64,000 bases of DNA from Fremontodendron californicum (taxonomy: Eukaryota > Streptophyta > Magnoliopsida > Malvales > Malvaceae), in assembly GCA_030761205.1 (NCBI GenBank), contig JAULJL010000040.1, forward strand, positions 14,826,603 through 14,890,602. Reading direction: 5' to 3'. The notes under the pieces are model-generated. The model was not told the origin of the DNA, did not search any database, and saw only the letters and a list, made by a program, of their open reading frames with translations. Below are positions 44,542-55,741 of this stretch, one piece after another (the first letter of the stretch is position 1; every line of letters starts with the position of its first letter). Position numbers and translations under genes: made by a program.

Positions 44542-46512
44542 TCAGTTTATTATCAAGTTTGTATCAGACGGTTGACAATTGGCCTTCTCAGCCTCAAGCT
44601 TCCTTAATGTTGTTGAACTCAACTTGCCTTCACTAGATTCTTCAGAAACAAGATCTACAACTTCAATCTGTAGAATATACACAATATTAAGGCCAAATCT
44701 TTGACAAATTTTGTGAAACTCTAAAGAAAAACTTCAAAATTAATATCAGAAATTAATAAATTACATGCAAATCCTACCTATAGAACAGAACTCAACAAGA
44801 AAAAACAAGACCAAACCTTCAACTGTGAAAGGCCTCTTTCAGCTCTTTTCTTATTAACTGATACTCCACCCGGTAATGTCTCCTTGCTGTCAAGAAACCA
44901 GTCCAATTAGGTAAGAATGTCGGTAAGAGTTCGTGTTCGACACGAATATATTTAATTTTTTTAAAAAAAAAATCATATATTTGAAGGATCATAGTATACC
45001 TTCGTACTCATGTCCGAATACGAATACTTTCGAAAAAATGTAAAGTCCTGATAACATAAAGCCTATGTTACTCGGACTCGGGTATGAGTGTCGGACACGG
45101 GTATATGTCTGACACGGATATGTTCAATTTTTTCCAAAATTTCCATGTATTTGGAAGATCCTTGGAGGATCATATCCCCATATCCATGTCCGGATATGCG
45201 TTGAGCACGAGTATCGGACACGGTACTTAAAAAAAATGAAGAGTCGGAACAACATAGCATAAAGCTAAATTACCAGACAAGAGACAACTCTCTTTGTCTC
45301 AGAAAAGTTAGCTAATTTGTATCCTTATCTTAGATGATCATTAGTAATATGTTAGTCAATGACAAACCTGACAACGATGGCCTCCAAATTTTCATCAATG
45401 ATTGAAGGTCCATAGGGATCGGTAATAGTTTCAACTTGCACCACCAGCTTTGGCTTGATAGACTGCAAAAATATAAGCAAAATTATAATTAAAATTATAA
45501 AATGACTAAAACCCAATACTCTCTCATAGTTCTTTCTTTTTTTCCTGATAAAAAAATTTTAGTTCTTTCATAGTTTCATTTCATACCTTAATGTAATTCT
45601 CAACATTAAGCATCCTTTCCTCAATGGGTTGTATCAAATCAGCGAACTGTAGAGAAAAAAAAAAGTCTTTTCCTCTTTTTCTATTTAAAGCAAGCAATCA
45701 AGTTTCGGATTTCGATTATTTCATGCAATTCAGTAGGTATAAACGTCCAAATGAGTTATTTGGCTTCGACTCGAAAAAAACTTGAATTCAGTTCGGTCAT
45801 TGTCGAGCCAAGATCGAGCAGTTTGAGTTATTGAGCGAGCATAATTCGAATATCTTATTGCTTAACTCGAATAACTCGCGAGCTTAATCGATTTTTTTTA
45901 TTTTTAATTAGTATTAAAAAAATCTCCATTCGAACTCGAGCACACATAATCGAGTTTGAAATCGAATTTGAGAATCGAATTCATTTTTATAAGATAAACG
46001 AGCCTAATCGAGCAGTTCGATTTTTATCTCGAATCGAACTCGAATTTTAAAAATGAAACTTGATCGAACTCAACCGAACTTCAAATCTCGAATTTCGAAT
46101 CAAACTCGAGCTCGAAATTTTCACTGTTTGAACTAAGTTCGGCTCGATTACACTACTACTCTAGAGCAAAAAGCCAACAACTTCATATAAAATTAGTAAT
46201 TTTACCTGTTTTTTGGTTAACATGGGACCATCACAAACACCCACCACGATTCGATCCCTGGCCAGCTCCACTGCTGACTATTTCCAACAATTTTTTTTTT
46301 CTTCATTTATATTTTTAACAAAGAAAAAGTAAATAAAACAAGAAGAAAAAAAAAACAGAAAGAGAGATATTAGTTACTTTGAGGAAGAAGAGGTGGCCGT
46401 CGTGCAAGCGGTCGAAGGTGCCACCAAGAACGACGGAGCCGTATGAATTTGATGGCGATAGTTTTGGATTCATCAAAGTTGATTGTTCCTTCTGCTTTTC
46501 CAATATCCTCAT
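44542..46512 (-). CDS. COAD: Phosphopantetheine adenylyltransferase (CoA biosynthesis)
   Basis: Six exons (46512-46378, 46277-46206, 45646-45587, 45462-45368, 44886-44817, 44667-44542) join in phase to 185 residues. The enzyme transfers AMP from ATP to 4'-phosphopantetheine, giving dephospho-CoA, the penultimate step of CoA synthesis. The nucleotidyltransferase signature is present: GGTFDRLHDGH (T/HxGH motif), GVCDGPMLTKKQ, IQPIEERMLNVENYIKSIKP, ITDPYGPSI, EAIVVSKETLPGG, NKKRAERGLSQL and the C-terminal SSTTLRKLEAEKA. Length fits the plant enzyme. The start could also be the second in-frame Met (MNPKLSPSNSYG). The gene is intact, but a copia element lies 9 nt past its stop codon in the same sense. 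Intron 4 has two MITEs and intron 2 a hAT relic. Confidence 0.95.
44918..45057. mobile_element. hAT-type MITE family 1, diverged partial copy (COAD intron 4)
   Basis: Contains the family's centre (GTGTTCGACACGAATAT, TCATATATTTGAAGGATC) and right end AAGTCCTGATAACATA, but the left terminal repeat is lost. The next copy lies directly beside it. Confidence 0.65.
45063..45257. mobile_element. hAT-type MITE family 1, intact copy (COAD intron 4)
   Basis: Ends CTATGTTACTCGGACTC and GAGTCGGAACAACATAG with a perfect 8-bp duplication CATAAAGC. It inserted at the edge of an older copy of its own family. Confidence 0.9.
45731..46160. mobile_element. hAT-type element family 2 (COAD intron 2)
   Basis: Shares the ordered blocks of 49123-49546 (TTGAATTCAG, CGGTCATTGTCGA, GAGCCTAATCGA, GGCTCGATTACACTA) and is rich in TCGAG/CTCGA. 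Terminal match is TAGGTATAAACG against the inverse TAGTGTAATCGAGCC; target duplication not found. Confidence 0.65.
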
Positions 46513-46797
46513 CTATATCAGACAACTAAAACAGAGCAAAACAGAGCAAAAGAGAGAGCTTTTTCTTCTTCTGCTTTTCTGACCTTTTAAGTTTCAAATT
46601 GGAAGATTAAATGAGGAAATATATATAAAACCCAGAATTTGACTTGGATTAGATACACCAAATCTGGACGACTTCTATCTTTTTATTGGGTTTTTAACAT
46701 TTAAAGATGAAGGGTAAGCAAGTTTAGCTTAGTAGGGAGGGTTTCAACTTTCAGGTACCTAGTGATATATCTATCTTGTTGTTGTCGTTGTTGTTGT

Positions 46798-48811
46798 TAT
46801 TCCGATTCTCATGGGACCGACAATTTTCGATACTTTTTGTTTGGAAATGTAACCAATGTTTTCAAACATGTGATTTGACATTACTTTATTGGGAATACTT
46901 GAAAATTTCAAATTTTCAACACTTTTTTTTTTTTTTTGTTGTTGTTGTAAAGTTGAAGATGAAATCTTTTTGAAGTAATCGCAGGGAGTTAATAGAGTGA
47001 GCTTCTTATCCTGAGTTTAAAATAAATTTTATTACATATAAATATAATAAAATTACATATAAATATGATAAATTACATAATATCTATAAATATGATAAAT
47101 TACATATAAACATGACATATTTATTATTTTTATATGTAATTTTTTAAATAATATAATTTTATTTTACATATATAATTTTATTTTTACATATAAACATGAT
47201 AAAAATTACATATAAACATGATAAATTATATATGTAATGAAACCTATAAAAAGCTCACCATAAGAAGCTTTTCTTAGAATTTTTCAGTAATCGCCTCTGT
47301 AATTTCTAATGATTTTATATGAAATTCTGCTTTACTTGATTTTATATGAAATTCTATTCCTAATAAATGTTCCTCATGCATTAGGACGCATGCTGAATGG
47401 TGATACAAACATTGACTTTACCTTGTTAAAATATATCCTTTTCTTGGCAATGACGTTAAAAGAAAATAGCAGTTTTGGGATTAAAAAAAATTACTAAAAT
47501 TGATATTCCCAAAACTGCTATTTTTTTTTGTATAAATAAAAAATCTATCAAATACTATAAAAACGACTTGCATGAATCAATTAGATTAAGTTTTTTTTTA
47601 AAAAAAATTATTTTATTTTTTTGTATAAATAAAAATTTAGTTTTATAAGGACAGGTACTACTGAGCCTAACTTTTTTTTTCCAGAAGATTAGTTTTAAAT
47701 CAACATCATTAGCACAAAAGAATTAAACTTGGAATCTCTAACCCCTTTTTTATATACTACGCTAAAATTTTTCCTTTTTTTATATACTAGGCTAAAATTT
47801 TTATTCCGATTCTCATGGGACCGACAATTTTCGATACTTTTCGTTTGGAAATATAACCAATGTTTTCAAACATGTGATTTGACATTACTTTATTGGGAAT
47901 ACTTGAAAATTTCAAATTTTCAACACTTTTTGTTGTTGTTGTTGTTGTAAAGTTGAAGAGGAAATCTTTTTGAAGTAATCGCATAGAGTTATTGGTAAGC
48001 TCATTATGAGTTTAAAATAAGTCTTATTATGTATAAATATGATAAAATTATATAAAATTATTATATTTATATGTAATTTTTTTATATTTAAATATGATAA
48101 ATTATATATATACATGATAAATTATATATAACATGACAAATTACATATAAATATGACATATTTATCATATTTATATGTAATTTTTTAAATAATGTAATTT
48201 TTTATATATATATAATTTTATTTTTATATATAAACATGATAAAATTTATATATAAACATGATAAATTACATATATAATAAAACTTACGAGAAACTTACCA
48301 TAAAAAGCTTTTCTTATAATTTTTCAATCATCGCTTCCGTCATTTCTGATGATTTATATGAAATTCTGCTTTATTTGATTTTATATGAAATTCTATTCCT
48401 AATAAATGTTCTTCATGCATTAGGACGCATGCTGAATGGTGATACAAACATTGCCTTTACCTTGTTAAAGTATATCCTTCTTTTCTTGGCAATGATGTTT
48501 AAAAAAAAAATAGCAGTTTTGGGATTAAAAAAATTTACTAAAATTAAGATTCAAATTCAAATCTATCAAATACTATAAAAACGACTTCCATGAATCAATT
48601 GAATTAAGTTTTTAAAAAAATTATTTTATATTTTTGTATAAATAAAAAATTAGTTTTAAAAGGACAGGTAGCCTAACTTTTTTTTTTTCCAGAAGATTAG
48701 TTTTAAATCAACATCATTAGCACAAAAGGATTAAACTTGGAATCTCTAACCCCTTTTTTATATACTACGCTAAAATTTTCCCTTTTTTTATATACTAGGC
48801 TAAATTTTTTA
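46798..48811 (+). repeat. ~1-kb tandem direct duplication
   Basis: Unit 1 (about 46798-47799) and unit 2 (about 47800-48811) are colinear. Shared landmarks include ATTCCGATTCTCATGGGACC (46799 and 47802), TGTTGTTGTTGTAAAGTTGA, GCATTAGGACGCATGCTGAA (~47378 and ~48417), and TATATACTAGGCTAAA at both unit ends. The units differ by small indels and substitutions. No gene is recognised inside. It lies upstream of COAD. Confidence 0.9.
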
Positions 48812-49953
48812 AACTTGAAAAGCAAATTTAAAAGATTGAAAACAGACGAAATCTCTACTGAATTATGGAATCAGTTTTTAGTTGATGTCATGTCACCACT
48901 CAATAGGCTTTATGAGAGCTGAATGGAGAACTTGCCCCTTATGTACAATAAGGTTGCTTTCATTCCAAAAGTTGGCCACCACTTGCATCAAAAGTCAAAA
49001 TAGTGGGCTCTAATCAGGTTTAATTAGCTAATAAAAGCCTTTCGATATGAACACCTCTTTGCAAAAATCTTGTTGGCATTAATGTGGTTTATAATCACAT
49101 GAAACATGCCTGCTAAATAACCTAGAGTGTAAACCAAACATCTATGCTCGCAAATTACTTGAATTCAGCTAAAAATAAAACTCGAATTCGGCTCGATCAT
49201 TGTCGAATCGAGCTCGAGTTATCAAACAAGTCGAATTTGAATATTCTAATGCTTGACTCGAGTAACTCACGAGTTTAATTGAGCTTTTTTTTTTTTTTTT
49301 AATATTGAAAATTTTCAATTGAACTCGAACATAGATAATCGAGTTTGAAATCTAGCATGAGAATCGAGATTATTTTTTACTAAGTAAACGAGCCTAATCA
49401 AACGAACTCAAACAGTTCGATTTTTATCTAGAATCGAACTCAAATTTTAAATTTAAAACTCAATCGAACTCGACCGAAACTTCGAGTTTCGAATTTCGAA
49501 TCGGGCTTTTTATACTTTGAACTCGGCTCGACTTGATTACACCCTAAAATAACCCCCAAAAACCCAAATGACAAGCCGGCCTAACACAAAACAATTTCAG
49601 CAAACACAAAAACCATAAATTTACACATCAACAACCAGCACATTAGAAGCTTGATATCATAATGTTCATAGTCCATGGCTACAACAGCAGTGAAGTTCAT
49701 AGCATCAACTTCTAAGAACCAAATACATTCAAAATAAGAGATTTTTTTGCAGCTTTAGCATGAACTGCATTGTTCATTACAATTTATTTAGTATTTTTCA
49801 GCCATGATCTCTTAGCATCACCTTGATATAAGTAAATTTCAATTTCCTGTCCAGCCTCCAATGTTTATTATTACTAAAGGGAATGCACCAAATAAATAGG
49901 TGCTGCTGGTGCAAATTTTTCAACAAATGGATTAAAGATACTTGGAGGAGGGT
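48812..49953. other. Intergenic region with hAT element, downstream of the DUF829 gene
   Basis: Apart from the 49123-49546 element, only the probable 3' UTR of the DUF829 gene (roughly 49600-49953) is expected here. Nothing else is recognised. Confidence 0.5.
49123..49546. mobile_element. hAT-type element family 2 with perfect target duplication
   Basis: A 424-bp element; ends TAGAGTGTAA and the inverse of TAGGGTGTAATC, with a perfect 8-bp duplication AAATAACC on both sides (49115-49122, 49547-49554). It is rich in TCGAG motifs and non-coding. The 8-bp duplication and TAGGGTGTAA-type ends indicate hAT. Confidence 0.85.
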
Positions 49954-52873
49954 TCATTTTTGTTTAGAAATAGCAAAACATTCTTTCAAAAAATTATGAA
50001 GCTCTGATGAATATAAGTTCGGGAAATTCCGATAATGGTCGACATGGGGAGATGTCCCAAAGTTGAAGGAGAATACTTTTATCCCCTTCAAACTCATCTC
50101 CTCAATACACAACTCAACTGATTTATATGGAACTACTTTATCAGCTGTGCTATAAAGATACAGCTGAGGGCAAGTTGGATGGTGATCCAAGGCAGCATTA
50201 ACAACTGCTCTAAACTTTCTGCAGGTGGAGGAAAAAGTAATAGCTAGCATCAATCAGTTATTTACCACAACCACTAGATTTGATCATATTCAGAGGAGCA
50301 AATAGCATGGCATGTAAGTATTATAACCAAGTACATGGAAAAACTTAAAATAAATCAAACATATACCCGTTTCGTACACAGGTATGTGTCCGAGTAACAT
50401 AGATTATAGCATATGTTTGGTCATTTAACCTATGTTACTCGGACTCGGGTGTGAGTGTCGGATACGGGTATACATCCGACTCAGGTATGTTCAGTTTTTC
50501 TAAGTTTTTCCATGTATTTGGAGAGTTATATCCTCATACCCATGTCCAAATATGCGTCGGACACGAATGTCGGACATGGATAGTTCAAGAAAAATGAAAA
50601 GTCGGAGTAACATAGCATTTAACAATATATGGGAACCGATATTAGGCATAAAGGGAAAACCTACCTTTCCACTTCGGGCATATTTAGAACAGATGCAAAA
50701 AGCTTTTCCAAGGCAGCTAGCACCACAGCTTCAATCATCTCAGGTTCCTCTTTCTGCAATTTTGAATCAGTCACTGCATTTTCTAATCCATTTGTTGAAG
50801 AGTTGAGTTTCTTCAGTATAGCAACAGCAAAACCAGCTGCCCAGACCTGCAAAGGTGAAGAGGATATGCGAATCATCACTACTTTTCCCAGTCGATTTGA
50901 TTGGAAAGGCCGGGATTTTCAAAATGAGGATAATTATTTCATCAAAAATGAAATTACAAAGTCCAAAGCCAGAACAAATGAACCTACACTTTTATACAGC
51001 AGCAAGTGAAGTCAAAGAAATTTAACTAGGTTTTTTATTTTAATGCTCGAGACAAATACAATATATAAAATTTCCCAGATTTTTGAAGGGGAAAAAAGAA
51101 AATGACAGTTCTGCTTAAATACTGTGAGTTTCCTAGGATAGGATGAGCTCTTTTCTCCTTGATGAGCATGAAAACAGATAAAACATGTCATTGAACCTCC
51201 CAATCAAAGAACTTGATGCCTTTAACCTTTCGAAAACCTCGTAAAATAGAGCTCTGAAAAAAGTTGGAATAAGTAAAGTTATGGAGAAGTTGAATTTGAA
51301 CATCCAGACACTTTTGCATCTGCCTCACAAATCAGTACATATATTTTTCAGAATGAATATTATAATTTCCAACCAATACACATTATAATGTCTTTTCTAC
51401 AGCTAAAATGTGAATCTAAGGTCTCTGAATAGAGTAAACAAAGCATAACACATGTAACTTTGATCATAATATAGAGCAGCGCTACCAAGTGATAGAAATT
51501 TCCAAATGTTTTATCCAGAACCTGGACTAATCCTTATTCTTTTGGATCAAAGGCCAGGTTAGTCACAATCTATGTTACTCGGACTCGGGTGTGAGTGTCG
51601 GACACGGGTATGTGTCCGACACGGATATGTTCAATTTTTTCCAAGATTTCCATGTATTTGGAGGGTCCTTGGAAGATCATATCCCCATACCCATGTTCGG
51701 ATATGCGTCGGACACAGGTACTTCAAGAAAAATGAAGAGTCGGAGCAACATAGGTCACAATTCTCTTTGACTACCTGGGAAGAAAGAGGATGATCTACAA
51801 CAACAAACTAAGCATTTCCCAATTCTACCAGGTCAGATTGGATCTTATTAATTCCACTGTGTTCTATTTAAAACCAGATCTTTAGTAATATCAGCTAAAG
51901 AACTCAAGTTCATAATTTGACATAAAGCTTTATTTCAAAACTCAAATCTCATTGATGAGTAATCATCCATCAAATCATAAATCAAGAGCTACTTAACATT
52001 AAAAACATCATAACTAAAACTCAAAGAATCAAACATGAAAAACAAAACCTTAGGATTTAAAGGGTCTGCTGATCCTGAATCAAAAATTACTCCTTTTATC
52101 ATTTCTTTCAACCCCTCTCTTCTCTGAAAATGGTCAAGAACTGTACCATATCTGCCAAAAAAACCAAATAATGCCATGATCTTTTACTTTCCATAACCAA
52201 AATTTTAAAAATAAAAGACCTTTTTATTCATAAAAACTTACACGAGCCAGCCAGTGTTGCTAAAAGTATGGAAGATGAAGCACCTTTCACGGCCATATTC
52301 CTCTTTCTCCAAAGCCCAGCTGGTCAACTCATTTGTCAATGCAGATATACGCTGCTCAAGCATTGCAACTGGATCAAAGCACATCAAATCCTTAAGTTCC
52401 ACAAGAAAAGTAACTGCATCGATTCCTCTTGAATTATACCATTCCACATATCTATTTAAATGCTTGGTTGTAGCCCCAAGCCATCCCAAAAGAACCACTG
52501 TTATGACTTTGTCTTTGTTTCCTAAAGCCTTAGCGTTTCCACCACTATCGATAACAATCTCCGGCGCTTTGTTCCAACCTAAAAACGTGCTGTTCGCAGT
52601 GGATTCGAGGAATGCGTTGAATGAAGAAGAAATGGAGAGAAAAGAAGAATTAAAGGGATTTGCTGAAGCTCTAAAAAAGGAGCCGTTTTGGAAGATTTTA
52701 GGGAGTTTGAGATAATGGGTTCTTGTGAATCTAGTTGATAATGATTGTGTTGCTGTCGTTTTTGTGATAATTGATGAAAAATTGAGAGCGTTAGAGGAAG
52801 CAGCTTTCATGGCGGAAATTTTGAGCTGAGGATTTAAAAAAGGGAGAGGTTCATATAATGGCTTCTTCCACAT
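49954..52873 (-). CDS. DUF829 / TMEM53-like alpha/beta hydrolase, probably plastid-targeted
   Basis: Four exons (52873-52242, 52151-52049, 50846-50665, 50218-49954) join in phase to 393 residues. The DUF829 (TMEM53-like) region starts near residue 122: VITVVLLGWLGATTKHLNRY, then YNSRGIDAVTFL. A Ser nucleophile is likely near 205 in FHTFSNTGWL, Asp near 332 in YLYSTADKVVPYKS, and His at 364 or 367 in SPHVDHYRNFP, so a Ser-Asp-His triad looks intact. The first ~70 residues are Ser/Thr-rich with few acids, like a chloroplast transit peptide. The start is uncertain: 52873 is the most upstream in-frame ATG, while 52810 (MKAASSNALNFSS) gives a 372-residue protein. Substrate and role of plant members are unknown to me. 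Introns 2 and 3 hold MITEs. Confidence 0.9.
50310..50402. mobile_element. hAT-type MITE family 1, half copy (DUF829 intron 3)
   Basis: Only the right half remains: ACATGGAAAAACTTAAAATA through GTGTCCGAGTAACATAG. It lies 27 bases from an intact copy. Confidence 0.65.
50430..50615. mobile_element. hAT-type MITE family 1 (DUF829 intron 3)
   Basis: Ends CTATGTTACTCGGACTC and GTCGGAGTAACATAG with a perfect 8-bp duplication CATTTAAC. Confidence 0.9.
51570..51753. mobile_element. hAT-type MITE family 1 (DUF829 intron 2)
   Basis: Ends CTATGTTACTCGGACTC and GAGTCGGAGCAACATAG with a perfect 8-bp duplication GTCACAAT. The best-preserved copy in the window. Confidence 0.92.
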
Positions 52874-55741
52874 TGAAAATATCTAAAAGAAAATACTATG
52901 AAAAATGAAAACCAAGAAGCTCAGGGCTTACTAAAAATGGCTAGAGATCTCCTCTGTGAAAACCCTACTTCAGTGCTCTACTTGTTGGTTTTTACTCTGA
53001 AATGATTGGCTTAAAAAACAGAGCAAATTCTATTAAAAAAAAAAAAACAGAGTAAATTCCATTTAGATCCTTAAGTTTTGAAGTTGATTCAACTCGAGTA
53101 CAATAGAGTGGGAAATGGACAACCTGTCCGAAAATGCTAAACACTCTTTGATCACTTGGATTTCTTGATCACTTTAAACAACATTTTCAAATACTCAGAT
53201 TTTTAAAGTGCTCGATCTCTTCGCACCTTTACAACCAAATGGAAAATAAGCAAACAAAGTGTAAATTAGTTTTTTTTTTTTTTTTTTTTTCATGGATAAA
53301 ATATTAAGATTCTTACCAATTTCATGGATATATCTTTTGATTTTAATTGATTTTTTTTTTTTTTTTTTTACTTTTGATTTTTTTCTTACATCATAAATTT
53401 CTGTCAAAAAATAAAAAAGGTGGAATGGTCTCACATGTTTACTGCAAGGGTGTATTAACAGATTTCTTAACGAGGTATAACGTTAAGACTTTTTTGTTTT
53501 GTTAATTTGATTAGTTTGGGACGAATTGTCCATTTTTCAATCTTAGTGAACTCGAAGTTGAATTAATCTCAAAACTTAAGGACATAAATGGAATTTACCT
53601 TTAAAAAAAATCCAAAAAAGCCGAAGCTCATATAGTTTTGATGAAAAGCCCAAGCATTTCAAAAAGTTTAGGAAGTTTTTGTCTTTATTTATTTTCCTTG
53701 TGCAATGTGGTTTTCTAAAAAGTAAATTTTTTTTTTTTTTTTTAAGATAGAAAAAGTTGGTAATTATATTTTTGGATACGATATGAAAAATAATTAAAAT
53801 ATAATATAATATAATATAAAAAATAATATTAATATTATATAAATATATAAATGTATCAATTTATATAATATAAATTATTAATATATCAAAATTTATACAA
53901 ATATATAATATTTTAAACATTAATTATGATATATAAAAATATATAAACACAATAAATATACGTGTCAGATATAAATTTATAAACATATGGCTTTTTGTGC
54001 AAGGTATCTATTTGGAATTCAAAGATTACCATTGATTTATGGGGCATGGTCAGTTTCTTTATTTCTATTTTTGGTACCGGATTTGAATGCTTAAAGAAGA
54101 TAACCACCAGCCAGGAGAGAAATGTTTCATATTAGAGAAATTTTGGGTAAAAAGATTGCTAGCATTAATTAGGAATCACAATTTAAAATGCAAATTCGAA
54201 TATCCGTGAATATTCGATTTATTTTTTGCGGATTCTGATAAAAATCAAATTCGAATATTATAATTACTATCCGCAGTGGATTCGAAACGGATGCGTATAT
54301 GAAACCTCATATATCTATTATCCGAATCCACATTACTTTTACGGATTCAGATAGCGGATTCGGATATTCGAATCCGCTTATTTGTAAAACACATAAATTT
54401 TGTTTGATTTTATATTTTTATTTTTAAAAAAATTGATTTATTAAATTCTAATTTTTAACGGATTAAGATATCCGACGGATAATGTTATCTAATTTGGATT
54501 CGGATAATAACATGCAAATTAAATACGAATAATTTACGGATTTAAATTTTAAAATAATTTTAAAAATTCGAATTTAGATAATACAAAAAATTATAAATAT
54601 CCGACCCATTATAATCTCTAGCATTAATGATGCTGTGGAGTGTGGACCCTTAATTGAACAACTTTTCATATTATAAATGCAATCAACTTCCGCAAATTTT
54701 TTTTTTTTTTTTTGAGTCAGGGTTTTTTTTAACCTGCATTAAAACTGTAAAATGATCTTAAATTGCCTGGAAATTTGAACATTCATAGGGAAAATGCGAT
54801 ACAAAATCAAAATCTGGTGCACGACTTAGACTTTGTCACAACTCCTAAAAAGTGATAAAAAAAAAAATCAAATCTGATCAATCGAATCAATTTTATCAAA
54901 AATCAAAAGCTTATCCGATACTTTATATAAAATCGAAAGTTCATTGAATTGATAAAAAATTAATTCAACCAATAAAAAATCGAATAAAACGGTAAAAAAT
55001 CGATTTTTAATTTTCTAAAATTTTTCAAGTGACGAGTTTTAAATTTTTAATTTTATGTTAAAAACCAGTAAAATATATTTTTATTAATTACTTGTTATAT
55101 TTATTACTAATTTAACATTAAAAGTTTTTTTTTTAATATTTAAATTATTTTAATTTAATTAATCGATCGAACCAATAACCGAATGTCACACCAATGCGAG
55201 AGAGAAAAGCACATCAAGTAAGAACGGAAGAACAAAACGGAATTTTTTTTGTTTCAAGATATATTTTTTTGGCTATATCTTTCACCTAGTATGGACCCAC
55301 AGCGAGAAAATAGCATCTTCAATACAGATAACAGTGGTTAACTAAATACATGAAAACCCAAAGCAAAAAAGCCTTCATGTTTAGCTATAATTTTAGCCTA
55401 GTATAACAACCAAATAGTATCTGTTAGGCATAGGTAAACACTGGTTAACAACAAACATGAGAACCCCAAATTAAAACCCTAGCATTCTATCCAAAATGTT
55501 TCTAAACTTTTGATAATTCGACTCCTTTCGTCACGGATATTCACGGTCGATATTTACCGCAATTGACCGCGGTAGCATTTATTACATCCGCAATCACGAT
55601 AAACACGACGCGACCGAAAATACATCGGCGACCGCAATTTAAATGCCTGACCTGTATGTTCTACTTTGATTTGGAATAACTAAAAGCACAAAAAAAACAT
55701 GTTTGTCATCTAAATTTGACTCTTGGGTTCATGATCACCTT
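52874..55741. other. Intergenic region between DUF829 and RER1 genes
   Basis: No gene supported. Poly-T runs at 53271-53290 and 53351-53369; an AT-rich TACGA repeat at 53770-53965; a CGGATTCGGATA-rich repeat at 54190-54610; an AAAAATCGA repeat at 54860-55185; a GTCACGGATATT-type repeat at 55530-55650. The last ~150 bases are probably RER1 3' UTR. Confidence 0.45.
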
